A stretch of DNA of 24,259 nt. Origin: an uncultured Sphingomonadales bacterium (lineage in GTDB: Bacteria > Pseudomonadota > Alphaproteobacteria > Sphingomonadales > Sphingomonadaceae). The notes under the pieces were generated by a model. The model did not search any database, was not told where the DNA came from, and worked only from the letters and a program-made list of their open reading frames with translations. The stretch lies in the NCBI GenBank assembly GCA_903828025.1, contig CAIKKO010000053.1, positions 1 through 24,259 of the forward strand. Direction: 5' to 3'. A program made the position numbers and the translations under genes. Shown piece by piece: positions 1-6,602 of this stretch. Within the stretch, counting starts at the first letter, position 1, and each line of letters opens with the position of its first letter.

Positions 1-22
1 CCTGAGCTTGTCGATGGGGCAA

Positions 23-62
23 ATGGGGAGGGGGACCGCGCCCGAAGGGCGTGGTGGAGGGG
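23..62. repeat. REP-like palindromic element downstream of TPR gene
   Basis: A hairpin with arms ACCGCGCCC (35-43) and GGGCGTGGT (47-55) around a GAA loop has one G-T wobble in nine pairs. It sits between a G-rich run on the left (ATGGGGAGGGGG) and GGAGGGG on the right, so the minus strand reads CCCCTCC-hairpin-CCCCCTCCCC. From memory, this layout matches dispersed intergenic repeats common in sphingomonad genomes. It lies just past the stop codon of the minus-strand TPR gene and could act as a terminator or mRNA 3' stabiliser, although no U-tract follows. Bases 1-14 (CCTGAGCTTGTCGA) look like the end of another short sphingomonad repeat cut by the window edge. Confidence 0.45.
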
Positions 63-70
63 TAAAACCC

Positions 71-1798
71 TCAGTGCCCGCCCCGCACCATCCCCTCGGC
101 GCGCCGCAGCACATCTTCCGCCACCGTATCCCGCGGCCGCAGCCTGAGCGATGCCTCCGCCGCCGCCCGCGCACCCGGCGCATCGCCCGCAGCCAGCAGC
201 GCCGCCGCGACATCGCGCCGCACCGGGTACCAGAACGCGGGCGGGTCGGAAAACTGCATGAAATCCTTGGTTTCCTCGATGTCTGCCGCCGCTGAGAACG
301 CCTTCACCGCATCTTTCGCGCGCCCCTCCGCCAGCGCAATCCGCCCTTCGAGCACGCCGCGCGTGATGCCCAGCATCTGCTCGGGCGCGCGGTGGTCGCG
401 GTCGATCTTGCCCTCTGCGACTTTGGCCGGGATGGCCGCCAGTTCGGCCTTGGCCCCCGCCAGATCGTGCAGCCAGACCATCGCCTCCCCGCGCGCATAA
501 TGCCGCGCGGCCTTGAGGTAGGGCAGCTTGGGCTCGGCCAGCGCGAGCACCGCCGCCGGATCATCGAACTGCGCCATCGCGAAATAGCCCGCCGCCGCGA
601 GCATCTGCGAGAACGGCTCGGCCTTCTCGCGCTCGGTCGAATGCGCCACCAGCGGGCGCGCGAGATTGAGCGCTGTGCGCGCGTCCCCGGCCATCATCGC
701 ACCGCCAAGCCCGAAGATCACATTGTGCGAATGGTAGGGCAGATCGAACACGCCGCGTGGCTCGGGCAGGCCCAGCCGCTTGGCATTGGCCTTGCCGATC
801 TCGACCGCGCGCCAGTTGGTATCCGCCGCATCCTGATAGCGCCCGACCCAGAAGAACGTGTGGCTGGGCATGTGCACGAGGTGGCTGGCATTGGGCGCGA
901 GCGCCGCCAGCGTATCGGCATAGCGCTCGGCCTTTTCGGGCTCCCCCACGGTTTCGGTCGCGTGGATATAGAAATGGATCGCGGGGGTGTGCGTGGGCGC
1001 ACGCTTCAGCACCGGCTCGATCAGCGCGATGGCCGCCTCGATCGCGGGCGTGTCGAAATCGTCGCTGTCCTCGACGAACGCCGAAACCATCAGCGCATCG
1101 GCGGTCAGCACCGCAATCTCGTTGTCCGCCGGGGAGCGCGCGGCGACCTTCTGCATCGCGGCGGCATAGCGGATATCGCGCTGGTGGACATCCTTGCCCG
1201 GCAGATAGCGCTGCTCCAGCGCCGCGATCAGATCGCGCTCGCGCGGTGTTCCCGTCTTGGCGGCGAGCGCCTTGGCCTTGCGCACCATGACCAGCAGCGG
1301 CGCGCGTTCCTTGGGCTCGCTGCCGTAGTTGATCGTCGGGCCCGAAACGAGCGCCTCGCCCCACAAACACATCGCGCAAGCCGGATCGAGCCGCACCGCC
1401 TCGGTCATGGCCGCAATGGCCGCCTTGTGTGCAAACGCCGCGCCGAGCTCCATGCCGTTGGAAAAGAACGCCTGCGCAGCGGGGACCGGGGTGGTGATCG
1501 TGAACCCGCCGGTGCCATAGCCGGGCAGCAAAGTCGGCACTTTGGGCACGGTGCTCTCGTCGTGCGTATGGCCCGATTCCTCGTGGCCAGCCTGCGTGTG
1601 ATCCGCATGGCCGGTGTCAGCGGGCTTGGCCGAGCCATCGGCGTTCTGCGCCTCGCTCAGCGGTTTACCTGCCTGCTTTGCTGGACTTTGGGTGGCCATA
1701 TCGTGGCCCGGCATATCGTGTCCGGCCTGCGCGAAAGCCGGGATGGCAAACGTGGCTAGCGCTGCGCCGATGATCGAAACAGTTCCCAGTCCGCGCAA
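71..1798 (-). CDS. Secreted tetratricopeptide-repeat protein with His/Met-rich N-terminus
   Basis: This 575-residue protein probably starts at a TTG codon preceded, seven bases upstream, by a strong GGGGAGG ribosome site. Residues 1-23 form a signal peptide ending AFA|Q, which implies a periplasmic product. Residues 24-82 are low-complexity and rich in His and Met (GHDMPGHDM, then His at 64, 67, 72, 77 and 79), a composition typical of metal-binding linkers. The rest is helical with TPR-like repeats and carries CAMCLWGEALV, HFYIHATE and HLVHMPSH motifs. The frameshifted gene at 21456-23247 is a paralogue sharing these motifs. It lies 66 bases downstream of the SGNH hydrolase gene on the same strand and may be the last gene of the sphingolipid operon. 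The biochemical role is unknown. Confidence 0.85.
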   Translation of the reverse strand: MRGLGTVSIIGAALATFAIPAFAQAGHDMPGHDMATQSPAKQAGKPLSEAQNADGSAKPADTGHADHTQAGHEESGHTHDESTVPKVPTLLPGYGTGGFTITTPVPAAQAFFSNGMELGAAFAHKAAIAAMTEAVRLDPACAMCLWGEALVSGPTINYGSEPKERAPLLVMVRKAKALAAKTGTPRERDLIAALEQRYLPGKDVHQRDIRYAAAMQKVAARSPADNEIAVLTADALMVSAFVEDSDDFDTPAIEAAIALIEPVLKRAPTHTPAIHFYIHATETVGEPEKAERYADTLAALAPNASHLVHMPSHTFFWVGRYQDAADTNWRAVEIGKANAKRLGLPEPRGVFDLPYHSHNVIFGLGGAMMAGDARTALNLARPLVAHSTEREKAEPFSQMLAAAGYFAMAQFDDPAAVLALAEPKLPYLKAARHYARGEAMVWLHDLAGAKAELAAIPAKVAEGKIDRDHRAPEQMLGITRGVLEGRIALAEGRAKDAVKAFSAAADIEETKDFMQFSDPPAFWYPVRRDVAAALLAAGDAPGARAAAEASLRLRPRDTVAEDVLRRAEGMVRGGH

Positions 1799-1864
1799 TG
1801 CCTTGCCTCCCCGTGTCTGGAAGACGTTACACGGCGGGCAGCGCTTGGCAATGCGCAGGCCGGT

Positions 1865-2671
1865 TCAGCGCGGCTTGGCGGCCTGCTTCTCCGCCTCGGC
1901 AATCGCTGCGCGGGTGATCGGCTCCATCAGCGCATAGCCCTTGGCATTGGGATGGATGCCATCGGGCGCGATATCGGGGTTCATGCCGCCCTCAGCATTC
2001 ACCAGCGTGCCATGGTAATCGGCATAGACCGCGCCGCGCGTGCGCGCGAGTTCGCGCAGCCAGGTATTGAGCGCGACGACCTGCTCGGCTGGCGCCAACT
2101 GCGGCTTCCACGGAAACTTCGCGGCGGGCAGGATGCTGCCGATCACCACGCCGATGCCATTGGCCCGCGCCAGATCGACCATGGCCGCGACGTGGTCCTT
2201 GTACATTTCCGGGCTGTTGGGGCCGGTATTGCCCGCCAGATCGTTGGTGCCGATCATGATATGAACCACGCGCGGGTGCACCCGCACCACATCCTGATAG
2301 AACCGCACAAGGATCTGCGGGCTGGTCTGCCCGCTGATCCCGCGCCCCACCGCGCCGCTGGCAAACAGGGCCGGCGCGAGCGCAACCCAGTTTTCCGTGA
2401 TCGAATCGCCGATGAACACAACGCGCGGGCTGGCCGCGATCTGCGTGTTCGCTTCGGCGTAGCGGCATTCCCACGCCCAATCGTATTGCCGGACATAGGG
2501 GTGGCCGAACCACAGCCCCTGCTGGTTGGGGCAAGGCTTGTCCATCATCCCGTCGCCCGGCGGCGAAATCGGCGGAGAGGGTGGCGGAAAGCTGGGCGCG
2601 GCGGGTTGGCTCTGCGCCAGCGCAGGACTGGCCAAGAGCGCGAGTGCCGCATAAGCCGCCAACCGCCCCAT
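1865..2671 (-). CDS. Exported SGNH/GDSL-family hydrolase
   Basis: This 268-residue protein begins with a signal peptide (MGRLAAYAALALLASPALA|Q). The SGNH blocks are all present: GDSIT with nucleophile Ser90 (block I), GISGQ around Gly114 (block II), GTND with Asn143 (block III) and DGIHPN with Asp237 and His240 (block V). The family includes esterases, lipases, acyl-hydrolases and acetyl-esterases, so the substrate cannot be read from sequence. A Pro-rich linker (residues 23-38) separates the signal peptide from the domain. Its ATG overlaps the spt stop codon by one base (TGATG), which implies translational coupling to serine palmitoyltransferase and suggests a lipid-related role in the periplasm. 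A longer open frame upstream is only spt antiphase sequence; the signal peptide fixes the start used here. Confidence 0.9.
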   Translation of the reverse strand: MGRLAAYAALALLASPALAQSQPAAPSFPPPSPPISPPGDGMMDKPCPNQQGLWFGHPYVRQYDWAWECRYAEANTQIAASPRVVFIGDSITENWVALAPALFASGAVGRGISGQTSPQILVRFYQDVVRVHPRVVHIMIGTNDLAGNTGPNSPEMYKDHVAAMVDLARANGIGVVIGSILPAAKFPWKPQLAPAEQVVALNTWLRELARTRGAVYADYHGTLVNAEGGMNPDIAPDGIHPNAKGYALMEPITRAAIAEAEKQAAKPR

Positions 2672-3900
2672 CAGATGATCCCGATCGCTTTGCCCGCACG
2701 CTCGAACATGCCGGTGATGATCTGCACCTGCTCGGCCGAATGTTCGGCGCAGAGCGAGCAGCGCAGCAAGGTCATGCCCGCAGGCGTCGCGGGCGGGCGG
2801 GCGAGGTTCACATAGAGCCCCTCGCGCAGCAGCGCTTCCCACATCATCGCGCCGCGCTCCAGATCGGGCATGATCACCGCGATGATCGCGCTCTGCGGCT
2901 CCGCCGTGCCGAGCTTGAAGCCCAGCGCCGTCAGCGCGCCGTGCAAAGTGCGCGAGTTTTCCCAGAGGTGCGCGCGCTTGTCGCCGGCATGCATCAGCTT
3001 GCGGATCGAAGTCGCGGCGGTTGCTACCACGCTCGGCGGCAAGCTGGCGGTGAACACATAGGGGCGGCACACCAGCCGCATGATCTCGAACTTCGGGTGG
3101 TTCGAAACGCAGAAGCCGCCGACCGTGCCGACCGACTTGGAGAACGTGCCGATCACGAAATCGACCTGATCGAGCACGCCCTGATCCTCGGCCACGCCGC
3201 GCCCGTTGGGCCCGATGAAGCCCATCGAATGCGCTTCATCCACCAGCACCATCGCGCTGTTTTCCTTGGCGACGCGGATCATCTCTTTCAGCGGCGCGAT
3301 ATCGCCCAGCATCGAATAGACGCCTTCGAGCACGACCAGCTTGCCAGCGCCTGCCGGAATGCGCTTCAGGCGCTTTTCCATCGCTTCGATATCGTTGTGC
3401 TTGAACGGCACGACTTCGGCGTCGCCCATCTTGCAGCCGTCCCAGATGGAAGCGTGGCTGTCGATATCGAGCACGATGTAATCGCCCTTGCCCGCGATCG
3501 TGCTGATGATGCCGAGGTTCGCCTGATAGCCGGTGGAGAACACCATGGCGTGATCCATGGCGTAGAACTCTTTCAGCGCCTCCTCGCACGCGCGGTGGCC
3601 CGCATAGGTGCCGTTGAGCACGCGGCTGCCGGTGGTGCCGGCGCCGAAATCATCGAGCGCCTGCTTGCCCGCCGCGATCACGTCGGGGTCGAAGGTCATG
3701 CCCATGTAGTTGTAAGTGCCGAGCAGGATCGTCTCACGCCCGCTGCAGATCGCGGTGGTGGGCGAGAGCACCTTTTCCATCACGAGGCTGAACGGATCGG
3801 TCACGCCGGTATCGAGCAGCGCCTGGCGTTGCTGGATCAGCGGATCGAAGCGCGAAAACAGATCGGTCGGGGTCATATCGGCGGGGGTCATGTCGTTCAT
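2671..3900 (-). CDS. spt: Serine palmitoyltransferase
   Basis: This 409-residue, soluble, PLP-dependent alpha-oxoamine synthase condenses L-serine with a long-chain acyl thioester to give 3-ketosphinganine, the first step of bacterial sphingolipid synthesis. Fold type I marks are clear: DSHAS with the PLP-stacking His149, DEAHSMGF with Asp221 and His224, and GTFSKSVGTVGG with the Schiff-base Lys255. The NLARPPATP loop (Arg368) is the mark separating serine palmitoyltransferases from AONS (BioF) and KBL relatives. Length and sequence fit the well-studied Sphingomonas homodimeric enzyme, without the membrane anchor of eukaryotic SPT. The acyl carrier protein gene ends four bases upstream, consistent with an acyl-ACP donor, and the SGNH hydrolase gene overlaps the stop. 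Confidence 0.96.
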   Translation of the reverse strand: MNDMTPADMTPTDLFSRFDPLIQQRQALLDTGVTDPFSLVMEKVLSPTTAICSGRETILLGTYNYMGMTFDPDVIAAGKQALDDFGAGTTGSRVLNGTYAGHRACEEALKEFYAMDHAMVFSTGYQANLGIISTIAGKGDYIVLDIDSHASIWDGCKMGDAEVVPFKHNDIEAMEKRLKRIPAGAGKLVVLEGVYSMLGDIAPLKEMIRVAKENSAMVLVDEAHSMGFIGPNGRGVAEDQGVLDQVDFVIGTFSKSVGTVGGFCVSNHPKFEIMRLVCRPYVFTASLPPSVVATAATSIRKLMHAGDKRAHLWENSRTLHGALTALGFKLGTAEPQSAIIAVIMPDLERGAMMWEALLREGLYVNLARPPATPAGMTLLRCSLCAEHSAEQVQIITGMFERAGKAIGII

Positions 3901-3904
3901 CGGT

Positions 3905-4144
3905 TCAGCCCTGCAGCGTGGTCACGGCATCGATCAGCTGGCCATAGGTCTCGATTTCGGCCTGCTGGTTCATGCTGATGATGATATCAAATTCGTCCTC
4001 GATCGCGGCGACGAAGTCCATGACCGTGAGGCTGTCCCACTCGAGATCCCCGGCGAACGAGGTGGTATCGTCAATGGCAACGCCGTTCTTGTTGAACGGT
4101 TCGATCACTTCGGCGATGCGGGCGGCAGTTGCGGCGCGGTCCAT
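3905..4144 (-). CDS. Acyl carrier protein of the sphingolipid operon
   Basis: This 79-residue acyl carrier protein has the phosphopantetheine attachment motif EWDSLTVMDF with Ser38. It is acidic and of normal ACP length but divergent from the housekeeping AcpP. An ACP directly upstream of spt is a known arrangement in sphingolipid-making alphaproteobacteria (AcpR in Caulobacter), where it delivers the acyl chain to serine palmitoyltransferase. The stop is four bases before the spt start. The ATG is preceded by a GGAGA ribosome site nine bases upstream. It is the first gene of the minus-strand operon; a TTGACA hexamer sits upstream on the minus strand at 4220-4215, inside the 27-bp repeat. Confidence 0.93.
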   Translation of the reverse strand: MDRAATAARIAEVIEPFNKNGVAIDDTTSFAGDLEWDSLTVMDFVAAIEDEFDIIISMNQQAEIETYGQLIDAVTTLQG

Positions 4145-4200
4145 TACAATGTTCTCCGTGAATGAGGCGCCCTTGCCCCAAGATTGCGGCTGAAAAGCGG

Positions 4201-4227
4201 CCAGCCGCGCCGCTTGTCAAGCGCAAG
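4201..4227. repeat. 27-bp direct repeat, left copy
   Basis: This copy is identical over 27 bases to 4903-4929; the flanking bases differ on both sides. It contains the odd palindrome CGCTTGTCAAGCG and a TTGACA hexamer on the minus strand. It starts three bases beyond the hepT stop codon. Together the two copies bracket the hepT-mntA pair in a 702-bp unit. A chance match of this length is not credible, so the repeat reflects insertion, duplication or recombination. Confidence 0.9.
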
Positions 4228-4230
4228 GCG

Positions 4231-4569
4231 TCAGCCCAGCGCTTTCAGGCAATCGGCCTTGAGCTTGGGCAAGCTCAGATGGATCGTGCGCCAGATCGTG
4301 CCTAGATCGACTTGGTCATAGTCGTGACGAAGCATGTTGCCCAGCCCGCGCACCGCATCCACCGGGGTCTGCGGTGAAAGGGCCGCCATGCGTTCCGGCC
4401 CGATCTTGATCACCGCTTCGGTAACGCGCTGCAGGCAACGCTCGACCGCATCGACCGTGCGGCCATCCGCCTCGAACGCGCCTTGTTCAAGTCCGGCAAC
4501 ATAGCCCGTGATCCGGTCGATATTGTCGATAATATCCTGAAGGCGCAGCGCTTCGCGCTCAGTAGACAC
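4231..4569 (-). CDS. hepT: HEPN-domain toxin-like protein (DUF86, HepT family)
   Basis: This 112-residue, all-helical HEPN protein is the partner of the minimal nucleotidyltransferase encoded just upstream; the two reading frames overlap by 11 bases. In studied HepT-MntA pairs, HepT is an RNase toxin and MntA blocks it by adding AMP to a Tyr next to the active site. The C-terminal motif here is LGNMLRHDYDQVD (residues 76-88), with His82 and Tyr84 in the expected places. The position normally held by the catalytic Arg of the Rx4-6H motif is Gly77, and an Arg (81) sits right before the His. This GN-LRH-Y form occurs in a branch of DUF86 proteins, so nuclease activity is uncertain. The GTG start at 4569 keeps the protein at family length; a longer frame reading into mntA is spurious. 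Confidence 0.85.
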   Translation of the reverse strand: MSTEREALRLQDIIDNIDRITGYVAGLEQGAFEADGRTVDAVERCLQRVTEAVIKIGPERMAALSPQTPVDAVRGLGNMLRHDYDQVDLGTIWRTIHLSLPKLKADCLKALG

Positions 4570-4855
4570 GCAGCCGGTCCCGGTCGATTTCGGCCTGCAT
4601 TCGTGGGCTGCGCGCAGGCTCGACCACGAGGTCGACCCGGTTGCCGAGCAGCTGGCCAAGCTGTTCGCCAATCGCGGCAAAGCGAAACAGATCAATCCCC
4701 GCAGCCGGATCGAGTGTGACGGCCAGATCAATATCCGAACCGTCGATGGCTTGCCCGCGCGCGGTCGAGCCGAACAGCGACAGCTGCGCAAGGCCCAGCG
4801 CCTTGAGCGCGTCCTTGTGGCTGGTAAGCCTGTCGAGAGCCGATTGGCGATCCAT
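4559..4855 (-). CDS. mntA: Minimal nucleotidyltransferase (MntA-type antitoxin)
   Basis: This 98-residue protein has the full nucleotidyltransferase signature GSx10DxD: GSTARG starts at Gly29-Ser30, then Asp41-Ile-Asp43. A further acidic residue in VDLVVE (Asp75) completes the metal-binding triad. The family transfers nucleoside monophosphates; MntA antitoxins AMPylate the HepT toxin. The start at MDRQSALDRL is preferred because an upstream in-frame Met adds 12 residues that do not fit the family. It is transcribed toward hepT. The right-hand 27-bp repeat, with a TTGACA hexamer on this strand, lies 48-74 bases upstream and may supply its promoter. Confidence 0.88.
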   Translation of the reverse strand: MDRQSALDRLTSHKDALKALGLAQLSLFGSTARGQAIDGSDIDLAVTLDPAAGIDLFRFAAIGEQLGQLLGNRVDLVVEPARSPRMQAEIDRDRLRVY

Positions 4856-4902
4856 GCCCCCGAATCTGGCGGAGTCTGGACAGCACGTCAACGCCCCGTG
4901 CT

Positions 4903-4929
4903 CCAGCCGCGCCGCTTGTCAAGCGCAAG
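4903..4929. repeat. 27-bp direct repeat, right copy
   Basis: This is the second identical copy of the repeat at 4201-4227. It sits between the divergent mntA and Pycsar-effector-like genes. On the minus strand it supplies a TTGACA hexamer upstream of mntA, and on the plus strand a TTGTCA hexamer upstream of the gene starting at 4990, so it may carry promoter elements for either. Confidence 0.9.
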
Positions 4930-4989
4930 TCCCCTGTGGCATCCCCGGTTTTGTGGCGCGCGAGGCCCACGCAGCTTGGGAGAGCGCCC

Positions 4990-5577
4990 GTGGCCGATCA
5001 ATCCCCACCGTCCGAAACTCCGGCCGAACCGCCCAGGCCCACGCCCTCCCCGCTTTCCCCTTCGGGCTATTCGAACCACGCGATCCACCTCGTCCGCACC
5101 GTGCAGACGATGAACCTCACGCTCAGCCAGATGGCCGATTCCAAGGCCTCGATCCTGATGGGCGCAACCTTTGTGGTGTTCACGATCACGATGGGGCAGG
5201 CCAAGAACGGCCATCTGCCCGCCTCGCTGCTGGTGCTCGCGGCCTTCGCCTTTGCCTCGGCGATGTGCGCGGTGATCGCGGTGCTGCCCTCGATCGGCCG
5301 CCCTGCAAGGGGCTCCGGTCCGGCCATGAGCCCCAACCGCCTGTTCTTCGGCACTTTCACCGCGATGGACGAAGAGGAATGGACCCAGAGCGTGCTGGCC
5401 GATCTCAAATCGGACGAAGGCACCTTCCGCCTGATGCTCCACGATATGTACCAGAACGGCCAGGTGCTGCAGCACAAGAAATACCGCTATCTGGGCTACG
5501 CCTACCGCCTGTTCATGCTGGGGCTGTGCACGACGGTGGTGGTGTTCATCGGCGAGTATGTGCTGGCGCGGGGGTAG
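4990..5577 (+). CDS. Pycsar effector-like membrane protein (DUF5706)
   Basis: This 195-residue protein starts at a GTG preceded by GGGAG eight bases upstream; an ATG 54 bases earlier lacks a comparable site. A Pro-rich N-terminus (residues 5-25) precedes the conserved helix HLVRTVQTMNLTLSQMADSK. Hydrophobic segments follow at about 53-69 and 79-100, then the NRLFFGTF block (116-123), a cytoplasmic helical stretch, HKKYRYLGYAYRLF and a C-terminal membrane segment (174-192). The pattern matches the Pycsar effector TM family, whose studied members permeabilise the membrane after sensing cCMP or cUMP made by a uridylate or cytidylate cyclase. No cyclase is present in this window, so it is an orphan. 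The family call is from recognised sequence pattern; defence function is inference. Confidence 0.75.
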   Translation: MADQSPPSETPAEPPRPTPSPLSPSGYSNHAIHLVRTVQTMNLTLSQMADSKASILMGATFVVFTITMGQAKNGHLPASLLVLAAFAFASAMCAVIAVLPSIGRPARGSGPAMSPNRLFFGTFTAMDEEEWTQSVLADLKSDEGTFRLMLHDMYQNGQVLQHKKYRYLGYAYRLFMLGLCTTVVVFIGEYVLARG

Positions 5578-5584
5578 GCGCGGC

Positions 5585-5896
5585 CTATCCGTCAAGCTCC
5601 CGGCGCCGCGAGGCCAGTGCGCGTGCCAGATCGCGGGCGCCGTGAAACACGGCCAGCACCGTCAGCGCGCTGGCATCGGCCTCATAAACAATCACATAGG
5701 GCAGCGCGGTAACCGAGTATTCCCGGGTGCCTGGCAATCGTCCGGGGTGCCCGAGCGACGGAAACTCGACCAGCAGCCCGGTCGCGCGCACGATCGCGCG
5801 ATAGACGGCTTCAGCCGCCTGCCGATCATCCAGCGCAACATAGTCGACAATATCGGCAAGATCCCGCGCAGCCGGTTCCGCAAAGACCAGCCGCAC
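5585..5896 (-). CDS. ParE/RelE-family toxin
   Basis: This 103-residue protein has the ParE/RelE fold pattern: MRLVFAEPAARDLADIVDYV (strand then helix), GHPGRLPGTREY in the middle, and YVIVYEADASALTVLAVFHGARD as the paired C-terminal strands. Its GTG start follows directly after the TAG of the antitoxin gene, so the two are translationally linked. Members of the family poison gyrase or cleave mRNA on the ribosome; which applies here is not visible. It ends seven bases from the convergent Pycsar-effector-like gene. Confidence 0.88.
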   Translation of the reverse strand: MRLVFAEPAARDLADIVDYVALDDRQAAEAVYRAIVRATGLLVEFPSLGHPGRLPGTREYSVTALPYVIVYEADASALTVLAVFHGARDLARALASRRRELDG

Positions 5897-6154
5897 CTAG
5901 CGCGGCCAGCCCTGCTTGGCAGCAATGGCGGCAAAAACCTCGTCCGCAGGGATAACTCGGCCCTCGCGCGCTGCCGCAATGCCTTCCTCGATGCGCTCGA
6001 TCTGCCAGGCGTTGCGCTCCAGATACTGATCCAGCGCCTGCCCGACGAGGTAGTTGCGCGAACGGTCCATGGCGGCGGCCAAAGCATCGAAGCGCGCGAC
6101 CGTCTCCTTGGTGGTCCGCACGGTGATCGGTTCGGTCGGCCGGTTTGATGGCAT
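5897..6154 (-). CDS. Ribbon-helix-helix antitoxin
   Basis: This 85-residue protein has an N-terminal ribbon-helix-helix domain: strand EPITVRTT, helix KETVARFDALAAAM, and helix RNYLVGQALDQYLE. A toxin-binding helical tail follows (IERIEEGIAAAREGRVIPADEVFAAI). It pairs with the abutting ParE toxin and probably represses their shared promoter. The ATG at 6154 has AGGAG seven bases upstream, which decides the start over an in-frame Met further out. Confidence 0.87.
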   Translation of the reverse strand: MPSNRPTEPITVRTTKETVARFDALAAAMDRSRNYLVGQALDQYLERNAWQIERIEEGIAAAREGRVIPADEVFAAIAAKQGWPR

Positions 6155-6179
6155 CTGAAATCTCCTGTGCTCGCTTGTA

Positions 6180-6208
6180 ATCATACCATGCGTCAGGCGA
6201 TTGGGTAA
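6180..6208 (-). promoter_or_regulatory. Predicted promoter of the RHH/ParE operon
   Basis: On the minus strand, an extended -10 TGGTATGAT (TATGAT at 6185-6180) is preceded, with 17-bp spacing, by a weak -35 TTACCC (6208-6203). It lies about 25 bases upstream of the antitoxin ATG. The -10 is a five-of-six match plus the TGn extension; the -35 matches only three of six. Confidence 0.45.
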
Positions 6209-6215
6209 GATCGGA

Positions 6216-6578
6216 TCACACCAGCTTGCGCACTGCCGCCATGAACGGCGTGATCGAAACGGGCTTGGCGAGATAGCCTTCCGCGCCCGCCTCGCGGATG
6301 CGCTCTTCGTCGCCTTTGCCCGCATAGGCGGTGACAGCCAGCACCGGGATCAGGCGCAACTCGGGATCGCCCTTAAGGGCTTCGATCAGTTCCAGCCCCG
6401 AAACATTGGGCAGCTGGATATCCATGATGATCAGGTTGGGGACGAATTCGCGGGCGCGGACAAGGGCATCGCGCCCGTCCGCCACTGGCTCCACCGCAAA
6501 ACCGTTGGCCTTCAGCAGGTCGCAGAACAGCTTCCGGTTGAGGTCGTTGTCCTCGACAACAAGAATTCTTTTTGCCAC
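6216..6578 (-). CDS. divK: Single-domain response regulator, DivK
   Basis: This 120-residue stand-alone receiver domain has Glu9-Asp10 as the acidic pair, phospho-acceptor Asp53 in IIMDIQLP, the switch Thr in AVTAYAGKGDEERI and the conserved Lys in YLAKPVSI. The sequences LLVVEDNDLN-like at the start, MDIQLP, and GDEERIREAG are characteristic of DivK, the cell-cycle regulator that controls the kinases DivJ, PleC and DivL and hence CtrA in alphaproteobacteria. The start is GTG. It is divergent from the DUF3572 gene, with a perfect dyad between them. Confidence 0.9.
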   Translation of the reverse strand: MAKRILVVEDNDLNRKLFCDLLKANGFAVEPVADGRDALVRAREFVPNLIIMDIQLPNVSGLELIEALKGDPELRLIPVLAVTAYAGKGDEERIREAGAEGYLAKPVSITPFMAAVRKLV

Positions 6579-6602
6579 TGACCCAGCGTATCCCCATGCC
6601 CG

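Noticed and set aside
392..1759. Long plus-strand open frame of 455 codons opposite the TPR gene
   Set aside because: The translation is Arg/His-rich with no recognisable domain, and it is the antisense of a clear secreted TPR protein; such frames are expected in high-GC DNA.
1811..1834. Hairpin CCGTGT/ACACGG between the SGNH and TPR genes as a terminator
   Set aside because: The stem has only six pairs, a 12-base loop and no T-tract; read-through into the TPR gene remains as likely.
2581..3978. Plus-strand open frame of 465 codons opposite spt
   Set aside because: It is entirely antisense to the unmistakable spt and acp genes, and its product is low-complexity and unlike any family.
4201..6154. 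Integrated prophage, genomic island with integrase, or insertion sequence
   Set aside because: No integrase, transposase or phage protein is present; only the 27-bp repeats indicate mobility.
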